From Phoebastria nigripes (taxonomy: Eukaryota > Chordata > Aves > Procellariiformes > Diomedeidae): a stretch of 64,000 nt of DNA. The notes under the pieces are model-generated. The model saw nothing but the letters and a program-made list of their open reading frames with translations. It was not told the origin of the DNA and searched no databases. Both the position numbers and the translations under genes were made by a program. Shown here piece after piece: positions 52,201 through 63,662 of this stretch (position 1 is its first letter; each line of letters starts with the position of its first letter). The stretch covers positions 3,264,856 through 3,328,855 of the forward strand of contig JAYKAV010001000.1 of assembly GCA_035582835.1 (NCBI GenBank). The letters are read 5' to 3'.

Positions 52201-55200
52201 GTATCCTTGCATTTTCTGTCCCTTATTGGAGATTTTCAATTTCCAGATTGGGATTTCCAAACAACAGTTCTGATAACGTTACCAGATATGCAGAATTCTG
52301 AGGAAAATAGCTGCTGCACAAAACAGATCATCTCTTTATTGTATGTTCATGAGTCAAACACATGTGCTCATGGCATGCAGAAACATTTCTACCTTTTCAA
52401 ATTCCAAGTTTTCATAGGTATTCTAACAACTGATCAATATGCAAAGTAACATTTTATTATCATTAGCTGAAGAATCTTCCTTTGGTTCAAGTGGAAGTCA
52501 CCATACCTTGATGCTCCAACACTGTGAGGAGGATTACCATTCTTAGGATTTGGTATCTATTACAAACATTTAATTTGATATGGCATGTTACAGTATGAAT
52601 AATAGCTTAGTACAATACATTTTCTTGGTTCACCAACAACCAGCACACCCACCATTTTTCACACAGTTCTTCTGTTCTCAAATACAGCAGCCCAGCCTAT
52701 TTAAAAATAAATTAATCTTTTTTAATGTCACATGTGTGACATTTAAAAAAAAAAAAGAGTATTTCCTTTCTTCTTTCCTTTTTCCATAAGTATCACTAGA
52801 ATAATTTCTTCCTCCTTAACTCACATTTAAGCACATTCTACTTAACATAGCTGTAGTGTACAAAACTAGCATAAATGATGGTATCTTCAATGCTTACTAT
52901 TACATCTTCATTATCTAAAATAATTCAAACTTAAGGGAGATTACAAAGTATATCTATGCAACACAGGCTGCAGGAAGATTTGCAAAATTATCCTTCTAAG
53001 ATTGTAAGGAATCTAATTACTCTGACAATCCATCATTGTCTATTGTGTGTCATGAGAGACAGCTGGTACTGTTGGATTCATAATATTTGTACCCATCTCT
53101 TACCTATAACCAGCCAGCAAGGGCTAAGCTAATCCACTAACTGCTTTTTTGTTGTGAGCAAGCTCAGCCAAAAGACAACTTATAGTAAACGAACTAGTGA
53201 AGATTCAAATACCAGCACAAATTACAGACACTGGCAGCCTCCTTAGTTGTTAAACAATTACTCTAAAAATAGAGGCAGGACTGAAACTACTATCAAGTAG
53301 CCCTTAGTGTTATGAAGGGCCATATAGTGATCATGGGCGGTCCTGCCATGCAAATTATGTAATTACACATATATTCTCTATATAAGCTTTCACGTGAAGG
53401 GCCTATAAATGGTTTGAGTTCCTACAGCTGCATGACTTAACATTTTTTTCTTCCCAAAACCTTAAATTGAGGCTGAAAAATGTATTTTAGAATCTTACCA
53501 AACATTAGTACTCTTCCAAAATAGCATTACATAACTTTTATTTCTATTCAAGTTTTTCTGCCTTTTAACTTGCACATACTTCATAAATACTGACAAATAT
53601 TTTTATGTGATCATTGCTATGATAAAAACAGGTCCCAATATCAAAGTACAATAAGGCCTGAGAGGGGGGAAAGAGAGATTCAATGTTCTGGTGTTACTGA
53701 GGGTCATGAGCCTGAATCATTCTACCTGAATAATCCTACCCTGAAACCAAAACATACTTTACAAAATCAGCATATACCTCACAGCCCAAACCCCACCCAA
53801 ACATATTGGATGAATCAGCACTTCCTCACCATGGAGAAAAAGATGAAGTACTCATAGTATACACAATTACAAAGCATATTCTTTTTCTCGCTTGACGAGC
53901 ATGGAGAGTAATAAACTTGCTATAAATNTGTTCTTCAATTACAAACCAAAAAGCAACATAAACATTTAATGCAAATTAAAAAACAGTGCTTTAAAATAAA
54001 AAAGTTAAAAGAAAGCTGTTTCACTTACAATTAAAAAATAATGAGGTTTTATAAATAACAGATACATATATGTTATAAGTGAATGGCAATGGCTACAAAA
54101 ACAATTTATTTACATGCTGCTAGTTGTTTAATCACATTTAAATTGTCTTTAAAATTTAATTTTAAAATGCTTTCCTAATCACAGTTACTTAGCAAGTAAA
54201 TATTCTGAATATGAATACCCTGCTTGCTTTGTTTCCACATTTCATAAAGTTTCTATGCATTTAGACATTCCAGGACTTATATTTACTGGTTTGAAATCTA
54301 TGTGAAGGACTGAACATTCTATGAATTACAAAAATTGACTAATACATCAAACAAACAAAAAAGGTTTGTACTGTTTAAAAGACATAATCAGAGGATAAAG
54401 AACTAACCTCAGACAATAAGTAAATTAGATTTATGTTTTGCATGTAAAGATCACTGATATCAAGTGCTCACTTGTCTCAATTTATCTTAAGCAGAAGTGA
54501 GGGTAATGGCACTTACAAAAGAGTCTAGAAATGATAAATTACATCTTATTGTATGAAGTCAAAGGTTAAACTTATTATTGCTCACCACAGGCCAACCTTA
54601 ACCCCAGGATTAATGCCATAAACAAAAAAGAAAATTCAGTTTGCACACATAATGCACTGGGATAACATCTCTGAAGAATTACAAAAGTGAAATGATGCCC
54701 CCTACTGCTTCCAGAAAATGTTTCTGTATACATAGGGTCTTTTGGTTCAATGGGAAATTACCATGTAAAACCAATGAACATGTATTTTCAAACTAACCAG
54801 TGCTCATTAGCATGACATATGCCAAGGACAATTTATTTCTTCTCTGGCTTTTAATTAAAATATATGAAGGGCCTTGCCTTGTAGGGGAAACTCTCAGGAA
54901 CATAAACAGCTAGAGTGAATATATAATCTAAGTTTCTCAGAAGTTATGTATTTGGGTAAAGAAAGTATGAAGATTTAATTCAATATTTTTTGTGATGTAT
55001 TTCTGAATACATCAAATTTCAAATAACTTTTATACAGTAATGATATTTTTCAAATAGCAAAGTTGATAGGATTGATTTTGCTGTCAGCTAGCAAGTTGAT
55101 GCAATTCATTAACAGCTAACAGATCATACAGTGCCTTTCAGTTGTGGAAGACCACAGTTCAATTCCCAACTCAGTTGTTTAGTTCTGGTATCACAGCTAC

Positions 55201-55354
55201 TGTTGTAAAGAATTTCTTGATGGGCAGGTAAAGCAACGGGTTTATTGTTTGAAATACTTTTCAGGGAAAGAGAGAGCTCAAATACTGAAGAGCCATTACC
55301 AAAGTCTCTCTTATTTGTTCTGCTTTTAAGCCACAATAGACCCTATTATACCAA
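49286..55354. other. AT-rich intergenic DNA, no gene seen
   Basis: Holds a T15A8 homopolymer junction at 50002-50024, an AT-rich patch at about 51477-51540 and an A-run near 52744-52756. No gene or young transposon recognised. Ambiguous bases lie at 51263, 51849, 51984 and 53929. Confidence 0.45.
50002..50024. repeat. T15A8 homopolymer junction
   Basis: Fifteen T followed directly by eight A, giving an 8-bp-arm inverted repeat with no spacer. Confidence 0.9.
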
Positions 55355-55400
55355 TACTGTTAACTCCTGATTTCCACCAGTGTAAGTGAAAAATAACTCC
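55355..55400. repeat. degenerate stem-loop repeat arm (ACTCCTGATTTNCACCAGTGTAAGTGA)
   Basis: AACTCCTGATTTCCACCAG followed by TGTAAGTGAAAAATAACTCC matches one arm of an old stem-loop repeat with the ACTCCTGATTTACACCAGTG theme, which is common in turtle genomes and present in birds. The other arm is not visible. Confidence 0.5.
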
Positions 55401-55823
55401 GAAATTCTTAAAGCTATTTGGACAGATTGAACTTCTCTATTTCAAATTAAACTAGTTATATAAATATATATTGGGTACATCATTGCCTTTGATGATCTGA
55501 TCTTCAGCACCCTTGAGACAATTGTTAAAAATATCAAATCTTAAAATTGCTATCANCTATCTTTGTTCAAGGCTTGCAGAGTGAAATGGTTAGAGTTCAC
55601 AAGTGTTTATGGCACAAAAATAAACAAATTAAATCAGTAAGCAAAGTTAATGAGCTGACATGAATAGGCATACTTTTTTATTACAAAGTCCTATTTTATC
55701 ACAAATCCTACCATGTGTTCTGATGTTATTTAGACAATACTACTATGACCTTACACTGGTCATTTTCAACTCAAGAGCACAATGAAACACTGATACAAGA
55801 GGACCAGATTTTATCTGATTCTT
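55401..55823. other. intergenic DNA, no gene seen
   Basis: AT-rich sequence leading to the CR1 tail. An ambiguous base lies at 55556. Confidence 0.4.
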
Positions 55824-56517
55824 ATCATAGAATCATAGAATAGTTTGGGATGGAAGGTACCTTTAAAGGTCATCTAGTCCAACCCCCCTGCCATTGCCAG
55901 GGACATCTTCAACTAGATCAGGTTGCTCAGAGCCTTGTCCAACCCGACCTTGAATGTTTCCAGGGATGGGGCATCCACCACCTTTCTGGACAACCTGTTC
56001 CACTGTTTCACCACCCTCAGCATAAAAAATTTCTTCCTTATATCTAGTCTCAATCTACCCTCTTTTAGTTTAAAACCATTGCCCCTTGTCTTCTTGCAAC
56101 AGGCCCTGCTAAAAATTCTGTCCCCATCTTTCTTATAAGCCCCTTCTAAGTACTGATAGGCTGCAATAAGGTCTCCCTGAAGCCTTCTCTTCTCCAGGCT
56201 GAATAACCCCAACTCTCTCAGCCTTTCTTCACAGGAGAGGCGTTCCATCCCCCTGATCATTTTCATGGCCTTCCTCTGGACCCGCTCCAACAGGTCTATG
56301 TCTTTCTTGTGCTGAGGGCCCCAGAGCTGGACGCAGTACTGCAGGTGGGGTCTCACCAGAGCAGAGTAGAGGGGCAGAATCACCTCCCTCGACCTGCTGG
56401 CCACACTTCTTTTGATGCAGCCCAGCATACAGTTGGCCTTCTGGGCTGCAAGCGCACATTGTTGGCTCATGTCCAGCTTTTCATCCACCAGAACCCCCAA
56501 GTCCTTCTCGGCAGNGC
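55824..56517 (-). mobile_element. CR1 LINE, 3' third, minus strand
   Basis: The tail octamers (ATCATAGAATCATAGAAT) at 55824 mark the 3' end. ORF2 reads leftwards to a stop at 55913-55915. About 200 codons are open and show, in order, [74 protein letters not shown] and [18 protein letters not shown]. The element is cut just after the EKDLG motif at about 56517, beside an ambiguous base at 56515. The RT catalytic box is missing, so it is dead. The [14 protein letters not shown] and 3' UTR sequence group it with the copy at 2093, not with the CR1-J-like copy at 26594. Confidence 0.94.
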
Positions 56518-57734
56518 TTACGCAGATGCTCCTGCAGTAGAGTGTGAGAAACCAAAAAACTTTCTTGTTCATTGTCAGAGCATAAGAAATTGAAATTGCA
56601 GCACCTGTATTTTGGAAAACATTTGGATAGAACCATTTCTGCTCATTTAGGGGAACTTTACAACCCATCAGCAACAGGAAAAAAAAAATTCATGATGGTT
56701 TACCCTTTAAACATTAACCAGAACCAAGACTGGCTCAGTGATGAGGTTTAGCAAAATATAAATTCTATGCAAACTTGAAAGATTGTATGTCATAAACATA
56801 CATATCATGTTTCTTCAACAGCATATTTTATAAATAAGCTCAGAAATCAGATTTTGTCCCAGCTTAATTTTTTTTTTTCTGTTGACAGTTTCTGGCAAAA
56901 AGTTTGGTCCTCATAGTGCTAGCAGAGTAACACTAGTTCAAGAGATTGCAATGTAACTATCCTCTTCCAATCCTCACCTAATATAAATCACTATGGGTTA
57001 ACTGGACTTAGAAGTATATATAGATTTAAATAAATATCAAATGTTTTAAGTCATAGGAGATGATTTTAAGCCACTCAAGAGTAGACATTGACCAGGCAGG
57101 GAATTCTAATAACTGCATTTTATTTCCATGGCAAAATTGCATTTAACTGTGCTCAAATACAGCTCAAATGCAATTGAAGATAGTCCTGACTTATATGTAT
57201 TTCTGCATGTATGATAAAAGTGTGTTGTTTTAGGATTTAATAGTCTGGAGATGACTGGAGACTGACAGGACATCAGTATGAAAAAGTGGATAACATGACT
57301 GACAGAAGTTTCAAAAATTTCATCTATCATATAAAGCAAATTACCTCCAAGTTATTTTTCCTAGATTTTGATGTAGGAGTCTTTATCATAAAACAAAACT
57401 TAGAGCTGATTTCTATTACTTCTAGTGGAATAGGTTGAAATGGGATGGTATCTTCCTGAAAATGTTTTACTATTTTTCTACCACTGTGAAAGCAAGCACA
57501 TAAAAGGAGGCATCCCATTTCTCTAAATATGCTTTCTAAATGTTAAAGGGTTAAAGCAATTTCCAGAGGTCTCTGTCTAGAAAAAGCCCTCCACTGATAT
57601 TTAATTGAACTGCCTTTGCTCTGAGGCATGCAGTAAAATACACTGGAATCAAATGTAAATGCATCATTGTCCTTTATGTAAAGAAAGTCAGCTTAATTTG
57701 CTTTTTTCACCACTATTACACAAGCCTAGCATGC
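56518..57734. other. AT-rich intergenic DNA, no gene seen
   Basis: No gene or recognisable repeat. The open frame running into the CR1 from 56674 is flanking DNA. Confidence 0.45.
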
Positions 57735-57802
57735 CCAGTTGGTGTAAGTAAAATTCAATTGAATTTGGCGGAAATACTCTGATTTACAACAGCTGATGAT
57801 TA
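57735..57802. repeat. old stem-loop repeat with 16-bp palindromic core
   Basis: Left arm CAGTTGGTGTAAGTA and right arm CTCTGATTTACAACAGCTG are imperfect inverted copies. Between them lies AAATTCAATTGAATTT at 57751-57766, a perfect 16-bp palindrome. The layout (GGTGTAAATCA, then a CCATTGACTTCAGTGG-like centre, then TACTCTGATTTACACCAGCTG) is that of an old sauropsid stem-loop repeat. Confidence 0.6.
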
Positions 57803-58997
57803 ATCCCACTGATTTTAGTATGATTATATTAGACCATATTCTCACAGAAAGTCTGTGAGCCTGATTTTTGACTGCAGTGTCTTCATATAGATCTCTCAAG
57901 AGAGGATCAGTTACAATGTAAATATATCAGAAACATTTTCACACACTTGGACCAAGTAGAAGTCACTGTATGGAGCGAAATGTACTGAAGTCTGGCCCAG
58001 CCTACTGTCCATACATAAAAGTTTAAAAAACATGGTATGTTCAGAGGGAAAAAAATACTTTTCTTTAATTGAAGAAAAAAATATTGTTCTGTACAAGAAA
58101 ATGTAAGCCAAACATTACCATTCTTTTTTAGACATTGAAATAAAATTAAAATTTAGGACCAGATTCTGGAAAACCTTACTAAAGTAAATCAGCACCCATG
58201 CAAAAGTCCAGCCAGTAGGAATAACTTTATTCATTCGAAGACTATATTGTATAGCCAGATAGGTACTTCTTTTTACACCTGTAATGTTAACTTATGATCT
58301 AATAGTCTTCAATGACAATTCATTCAATTAATTTTTCTCTCTTGTTCGTTGTTACTACTTGGCTTTTGGTATTCAATTTAACTAGGACTATTACAATTTT
58401 ATGTGTTCTTGTACATCTGATTGTCCATATNAATTACATATGTCCCCAAAATACTATCCCATTTCACTGCTCTTCACTCATTCAGATGAAAAACATTTAG
58501 TCAGTTTAGCAGTCAGCAGGACCATACATAAAGATGAATAATATTAATTTCTATTGGTCTTAACCTTATAACAGTTAGATTTTGTGTAAGCTATCTGCAA
58601 ACTGATATCATTCAGACATGGATGTTTTTACACCTATTCTCATCCTGCTTTGCACAAATATAAATAGCAAAACAAAAAGCAAATGACCTACAGTTAGGTT
58701 TACTACATACTGCAGCTCTTAAAAGCATTAAAAAGCCATTGCAAGCACATCTTTCAAGCTTANTGCACCCCTTGTACCTTTCAACTATTGGTGCCACTTT
58801 CTACCAACTCTTTTACACTGTACTAAGCCTCCCAGAACAAACAGAAATCAGTTGTAAGGTCCTATTCTATCAGCAGTCAGCTACCAAACAGGTACAGTAC
58901 GTACAAGAACATTGCTCAGTAACTATAGCTAGTGCTTTACAAAAAGGATTTAAATTCCTGTAAGTCAGGCTAGAAGCAAAATGTCTGTTTATGAAAA

Positions 58998-59000
<3 letters not shown>
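57803..59000. other. intergenic DNA, possible further stem-loop repeat fragment
   Basis: GGACCAGATTCTGG at about 58156-58170, followed by CTTACTAAAGTAAATCAGCA, resembles the end of another old stem-loop repeat. Otherwise unremarkable AT-rich sequence. Ambiguous bases lie at 58431 and 58763. Confidence 0.35.

Positions 59001-59060
<60 letters not shown>
59001..59060. repeat. pure A60 homopolymer
   Basis: Sixty A in a row with no interruption. CR1 elements do not carry poly(A), so this is not a CR1 tail. I found no AATAAA just before it and no direct repeat of the bases after it (GACTCTTGG) upstream, so a processed pseudogene is not supported. Length may be an assembly artefact. Confidence 0.97.
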
Positions 59061-59062
<2 letters not shown>

Positions 59063-60404
59063 CTCTTGGCTGCAGAAGTCGTTAAAACCTTAATGGCACT
59101 CAAGAGTTTAAGTCTACCTTTTGATAAACTATAAAAAAATTACTTGAAAGAGGTCTATAAAATCCCTAGTTACAAGATTAGCAAGGCTACTGCTTTAATT
59201 TTTGCAGTTGCAGAAACTTTGATAAAGTAGACCAATTTTAAACTAACTTACAGAGTGGCAGTTGAGCATGGCACACTTTTGCAGCATTTCAGCTGAAGCT
59301 GGGCTATGTATTCCTCAGACAGCTGCATGATGGTGACACCTCTTCAAATACCACTTGTCATTTCTGCAAGTAATTCACTAGTGTTCAATCCCCCCTCACA
59401 ATAAAGATTATACTCTTACGTTATCATTTGTTTTGTCATTCAAGTGAAGCTACAATGTTTAAATACACAGCAGGCACACAGTGTGGAACCTTTAAAGTGA
59501 CTGGTAATAATACAGCTAAATATTTACATTAAAAAAACACAAAACTGTCTTCTGGAACATTTCCCAGGCTAAATAACAGTCTTTGCCAATACACCTGCAG
59601 CTTTTTTAACTAATTAAGAAACTTGAGCAAACACACTCCAAAAGCCTCAAAAACCAAATGCAGACTCTATTACATAAAAAGAAAATATTACCCACTCTCA
59701 ACAACAGATGCATGTATAACTGCAATGCTTTTGTCTTTTCTTCCTTTTATAATGATTCAATTACTTACAACAGATTCTTTTGAAAGGAATTTGGAATAAA
59801 GAAAAGTTCTTCTAAAATTAAGGGACAGAATAAGTTTCATTAATAGAAACTACTGATTACAGAATCTATACCTTGGATTATTTTCAAAAAGTTTGCCTCT
59901 TGATACTAAAGAAATAAGATCAAAGCTTTGATCTATAAGTTCATTAAGATGTCAGCATTGCAGTAAGGTCTCTGAAAGGGAAACCTTCTTAATCACAAGT
60001 GTCAGCAGGGCTTCAAGCAAATATAAATGTCTGTCACTGCATAACTGGAGACTTGAATAGGATCTAGAANTTTGTCTTTATAAAGCATTGTGAAGTCATT
60101 TTATTTCAAACCATTTTTGGCTTTTTGCTTTGTAGTTCTGTAAATGAAAAAACTTTAATTAAAGCATATACCAAAATCTCTAATGAGAGCTTGATACAAT
60201 CAGAGGCAGTCTTAAGTTTTAGGATTATATTACACACAAAGATTTGAGAGCTCTAGCCAAGGCTCCTTTTCCTTTCTGACATATAAAGAATTTATTTGAG
60301 GTATCACTTTTAGAAAAAATACGCTACTATTTGTGTTATGACTACAAATTAAAGTTTCTGCTATTCAAATTCATGCAGGATACTTTCTATACCCTAGTAT
60401 TTTA
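59061..60404. other. AT-rich intergenic DNA, no gene seen
   Basis: No recognisable element. An ambiguous base lies at 60070. Confidence 0.45.
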
Positions 60405-60480
60405 GGTCCCCATCCTGCAAATAATCGAACATATGTTTAAATTTATGCATGCAAATAACCTCACTGAAGACCATAATACT
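60405..60480. repeat. degenerate sauropsid stem-loop repeat (left arm)
   Basis: GTCCCCATCCTGCAAATAAT, then ACATATGTTTAAATTTATGCATG, then CAAATAACCTCACTGAAGACC, in the same order as the CCCAATCCTGCAAACACTTA...GCTTAACTTTATGCATGTG...CCCATTGAAGTC arm of the repeat also seen at 23590. Only one arm remains. Confidence 0.55.
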
Positions 60481-62899
60481 GAGGATCAGAGCACCATCTG
60501 TAAAGTGCATCATCATAGACCGCATAGCTCATTTAACCAACACGGATCTGAAAGACAATTTTAAGATTCGGTTTCCATGTTGTTTCAACTAGCACAGCTC
60601 CTATTCCAAGTATGCAACTCAAGCATTTCAGGTAGGCCCAGTTTCATAAAATCATTTACACAACCAATTTTGAATTGTAGAAATTTTAATAAAAAGCAAG
60701 AAGTTGCACAAGGCAGCTGAAGCAAGTTATTTTAAAACATGAAAGAAAAAAAACCTATGTACACATTACAGTATTTCTTCAACAGTAATACAAATAATGA
60801 ACCTGGCAACAACTCACATTCAGGACCATCTGTAAAATATCCCACTGGTGTTCCAAGTAGAAATAGAGAGCAGGCATTGGGTGTAACCAATTCCTTTGAC
60901 AGCTACCAGCTAAACATTGCACTTTCCCTTCCCTGAAATAAGCTTACAAGATGCAACCAAAGACTCAGGAAACTGAAATTTCCCCTCCAACTAAACAGGG
61001 CCTATCACTTTGGATATTTTACTGGGAAAAGCCNATAGGCTGAAAAAGTCTTTCTTCCTTGACAAATCCTCTCTGTAAGCATCCTATTATAAAATGCAAG
61101 AGAATTTCTAGTGTTCTCAACCTAGCTCACATTTGGTTTTCCTACACCTGAATACGTGCTTGTGACAAGAGGCTTGCAATTTCTCCTAAGTATGGGGAAG
61201 ATTAAGTTCGGGCTGCAGTTTCAAATGGCCACTAAAAAAAAAAAAGAGTTAAAAAAAATTCCTCTAATTAAGTATTTTTTCTAGTCTGAGTCACAACAAT
61301 GCTGGGAGAAAGTTCCAACTTGTTTTAATAATTCACCCATGTTTGTAAACATAAGTAAACCTTTTCAATAGCATTGGTCTTTTCCACTTCAAAATGACTT
61401 TAGTTTGTCTTGAATGTTACAATGTTATGTACTACCTAACCTTAGCAGACTGGGTCACAGTCTTACAGAACCATTCACACTCACAATGACCTCCCTGAGA
61501 GCAGTTTCAGACCATTATAATGCTGGAAGTGACCTTTGAATACAGATTTATAGACAATACATATAGAATGATATAGATTACAATAAGTTCAGCACTGAGA
61601 CCAAGTTTTCTAACATACAGTATGGCGAAACAGACCACAAGAAATTATACACAGCACCAAACATTATCCACTTTATTTAGAAACCAGTAAGCTTTCAGTT
61701 AACCTGAGATATTTCAAAAGGCTGTGTTGACATGGTAGACAGAAATAAAAGCATTTTTTTTTCAGCTTTTTAATGATACTTTGTATCCCAAAATGCTGGT
61801 AATTTCATTTTTATTATAAAGTTCCTTGCTTACAATTTCATTTGTAATTAATAATGATACAATGCAACAATGGCTGCAGTGACTACATTTTAACAGTTGA
61901 TGGCACCAATCACCTCAAGAAATTGCCTAGCTAAACGTTAGATAAGATTCTTATATGTGAATGTTGTAGAATAATTTGATGGGAAAGCAAAACGCAAATG
62001 TCTAAACAACAAAAAAAGAAAAAAATTATCTTCAGGAAAGTATAGCATCTTTCTCGAATATGACACTCATTGTCAAAACCCTATCCTGTTTAGAATGTGG
62101 GTATGTGTGTAAACATGGAGTGTGTATACAGATTTTACCATGCCACAGACAAAAATTATATTGGACTCAAAGATACAACACTTCAAATTCAGATAGGAAA
62201 ATGTATATAGCTATACCTGGACATAAGCATTTAGCGTGATTTTCCCATGTGCTAAGAACTGCAAACTCTCGTTTGGTTAAAAAGTTTCTAAACAGGGATA
62301 CAAGTGCCTTTATAAAAACGGTATTTTATATTTTTATATTAATCCTTTCCTGGTGTAACATATAAGTAGATTAAAACAAAATATGTACATTTAGATATAC
62401 AACCACAAAATATTCATCCTCCCTTAGGAGGCTGTATTTAATGAACAGCTACTAAAAACTAACTTCACAGTGATGCTGAAGAGATGGACAAAACAAGTGG
62501 GAATCAAATAGTCTAGGGGGAACTTGGAAGATATTTACCTGGGTCTGGGATGGGAAGAGATGAAAGAAAGTAAGATATTTACTCCTTCGTACAACAGCTC
62601 AGTATTGGTCCGTATTGTCAACTCCAGGCATTCAAAGGTCTACTGAAGCCCCAGAGCTACTTTTTAAGAACTAATCTTATCCTTTACGTCTCATTTGAAG
62701 ACCTAATTTTAAGTAATGTGCCCTCTGTTTTCCGACCTATCAGAGCTAAGGATTTGGGGATGGGGGCTACACTTCTGTCCCCTGCGACCCCGAGGGATAA
62801 AACTTACATTTCTTTTTAACGAAATCCAAGACGACGATACCAGAACATGGCTGTGCCAACAGTATCTTAAAGACAAACTTCTGGGCTGTGAAATCGTAA
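60481..62899. other. intergenic DNA upstream of the N4BP1 promoter
   Basis: AT-rich and free of recognisable exons. Composition switches to GC-rich at about 62900. An ambiguous base lies at 61034. Confidence 0.45.
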
Positions 62900-63230
62900 A
62901 AGAGGAAGGTTTCTCCCCCACACGGGTGGGCGGGAGCCTCTCCCCCTGCCTGCGAGGCGAGGGGCGTCCGTTGTGTGAGGATTGTGCCTGCCGCCAACGG
63001 TTGGGGCGGCGCGCGGGGCGCTGCGAGGAGCCGCCAGCCTCCTCTCAAGGCACCTGCGGCACGGCTGCAGGCACCCGCCCCTCTGCAGCGGCGGCCCGCG
63101 AGCCAGAGCAAAAACAGGAGGCGGGCGGCTCACCTCCAGCACCGCTCCGGGCTCCGCCACAAGCTGCCCATCCCGTGGAAAGGCGGGACGAAGCCCGGCC
63201 GAGGCAGCAGCGCTTCCGCCGCCCTTGCTA

Positions 63231-63240
63231 AAGATGGCGC
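63231..63240 (+). promoter_or_regulatory. YY1-type site AAGATGGCGC
   Basis: Matches the AAGATGGCG core that marks many TATA-less vertebrate promoters and tends to lie within the first tens of bases of the transcript. It also contains an ATG in strong context (A at -3, G at +4) that would open a short upstream ORF if transcribed. Confidence 0.6.
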
Positions 63241-63305
63241 CGCGGCCGCGGAGGGGCGCTCCCCGCCTCCTGGTGCGGGGCGGTGGTGGCGCTGTCGCGG
63301 GCTGA
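63234..63305 (+). other. upstream ORF 1 in presumed N4BP1 leader
   Basis: ATG at 63234 in strong context opens 23 codons rich in Arg, Gly and Pro. Its TGA (63303-63305) overlaps the next ATG (63305-63307) as TGATG. It counts as a uORF only if transcription starts upstream of it. Confidence 0.4.
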
Positions 63306-63463
63306 TGACGTCGGCGGGCCGTGCGGAGGGAGCCCGGGGATTCCCCGTGTTGTTGTCCTGGGGCCCGGCGGGATGGGAGGCCGAAGCGCGGGGCGGCGCG
63401 GCCGGCGCTGATGGCGGCTCGCTGGGCAGCCCGCGGCTCCGAGCCGGGGCCGGGGGTGGATGA
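63305..63463 (+). other. upstream ORF 2, overlaps the N4BP1 start out of frame
   Basis: ATG at 63305 opens a 52-codon frame that stops at 63461-63463, inside N4BP1 exon 1 in another frame. If used, it would carry ribosomes past the N4BP1 start codon. Confidence 0.4.
63373..63411 (+). other. upstream ORF 3, 12 codons, TGATG overlap with N4BP1 start
   Basis: ATG at 63373 opens 12 codons (Gly/Arg-rich) and stops with TGA at 63409-63411. The last base of this stop is the first base of the N4BP1 ATG. Such TGATG overlaps can allow re-initiation. Confidence 0.5.
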
Positions 63464-63662
63464 GTTCACCGTCCCTGCGGAGAAGAGCCGCCTTCTGGAG
63501 GGGAGCCGGGGCCGCATCGAGGGCTTGTTCGAGGTGCGGCTGGCCGTGCTGGGGGCGCAGGGGGACTGGCGGCCCGCGATCCCGCCGCCGGGCCCGCCGC
63601 CCGCCGCCGCCAGGATCTGGGTGCAGCTGGCGGGCGGTGGGAAGGCCGTGCGCAGCGCCAAG
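63411..63662 (+). CDS. N4BP1: N4BP1 exon 1 (NEDD4-binding protein 1), partial gene
   Basis: The ATG at 63411 opens 84 codons ending exactly at the donor AAG|GTACAG (63660-63668), so the intron is phase 0. The peptide matches the N-terminus of vertebrate N4BP1: residues 17-40 (DEFTVPAEKSRLLEGSRGRI then EGLF), 42-49 (VRLAVLGA), 67-73 (AARIWVQ) and the exon end GGKAVRSAK, which in human reads into EYIKG. N4BP1 is a cytosolic protein with N-terminal KH-like domains and a C-terminal NYN/PIN ribonuclease domain. It interacts with NEDD4-family ubiquitin ligases, dampens NF-kB-dependent cytokine responses and degrades some RNAs. Exon 1 holds only the segment leading into the first KH-like region. Compared with human as I remember it, there is an extra stretch after MAAR (about residues 5-15) and a Pro/Ala-rich insert (about 55-67). 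The start has C at -3 and G at +4. The frame is open upstream to 63321 but has no earlier ATG, so this is the best start. Confidence 0.93.

Noticed and set aside
62867..63661. 264-codon minus-strand frame across the promoter
   Set aside because: It lies antisense to N4BP1 exon 1 in CpG-island DNA, where stop codons are rare. It has no recognisable domain and its composition is Arg/Pro/Ala/Gly-rich as expected by chance.
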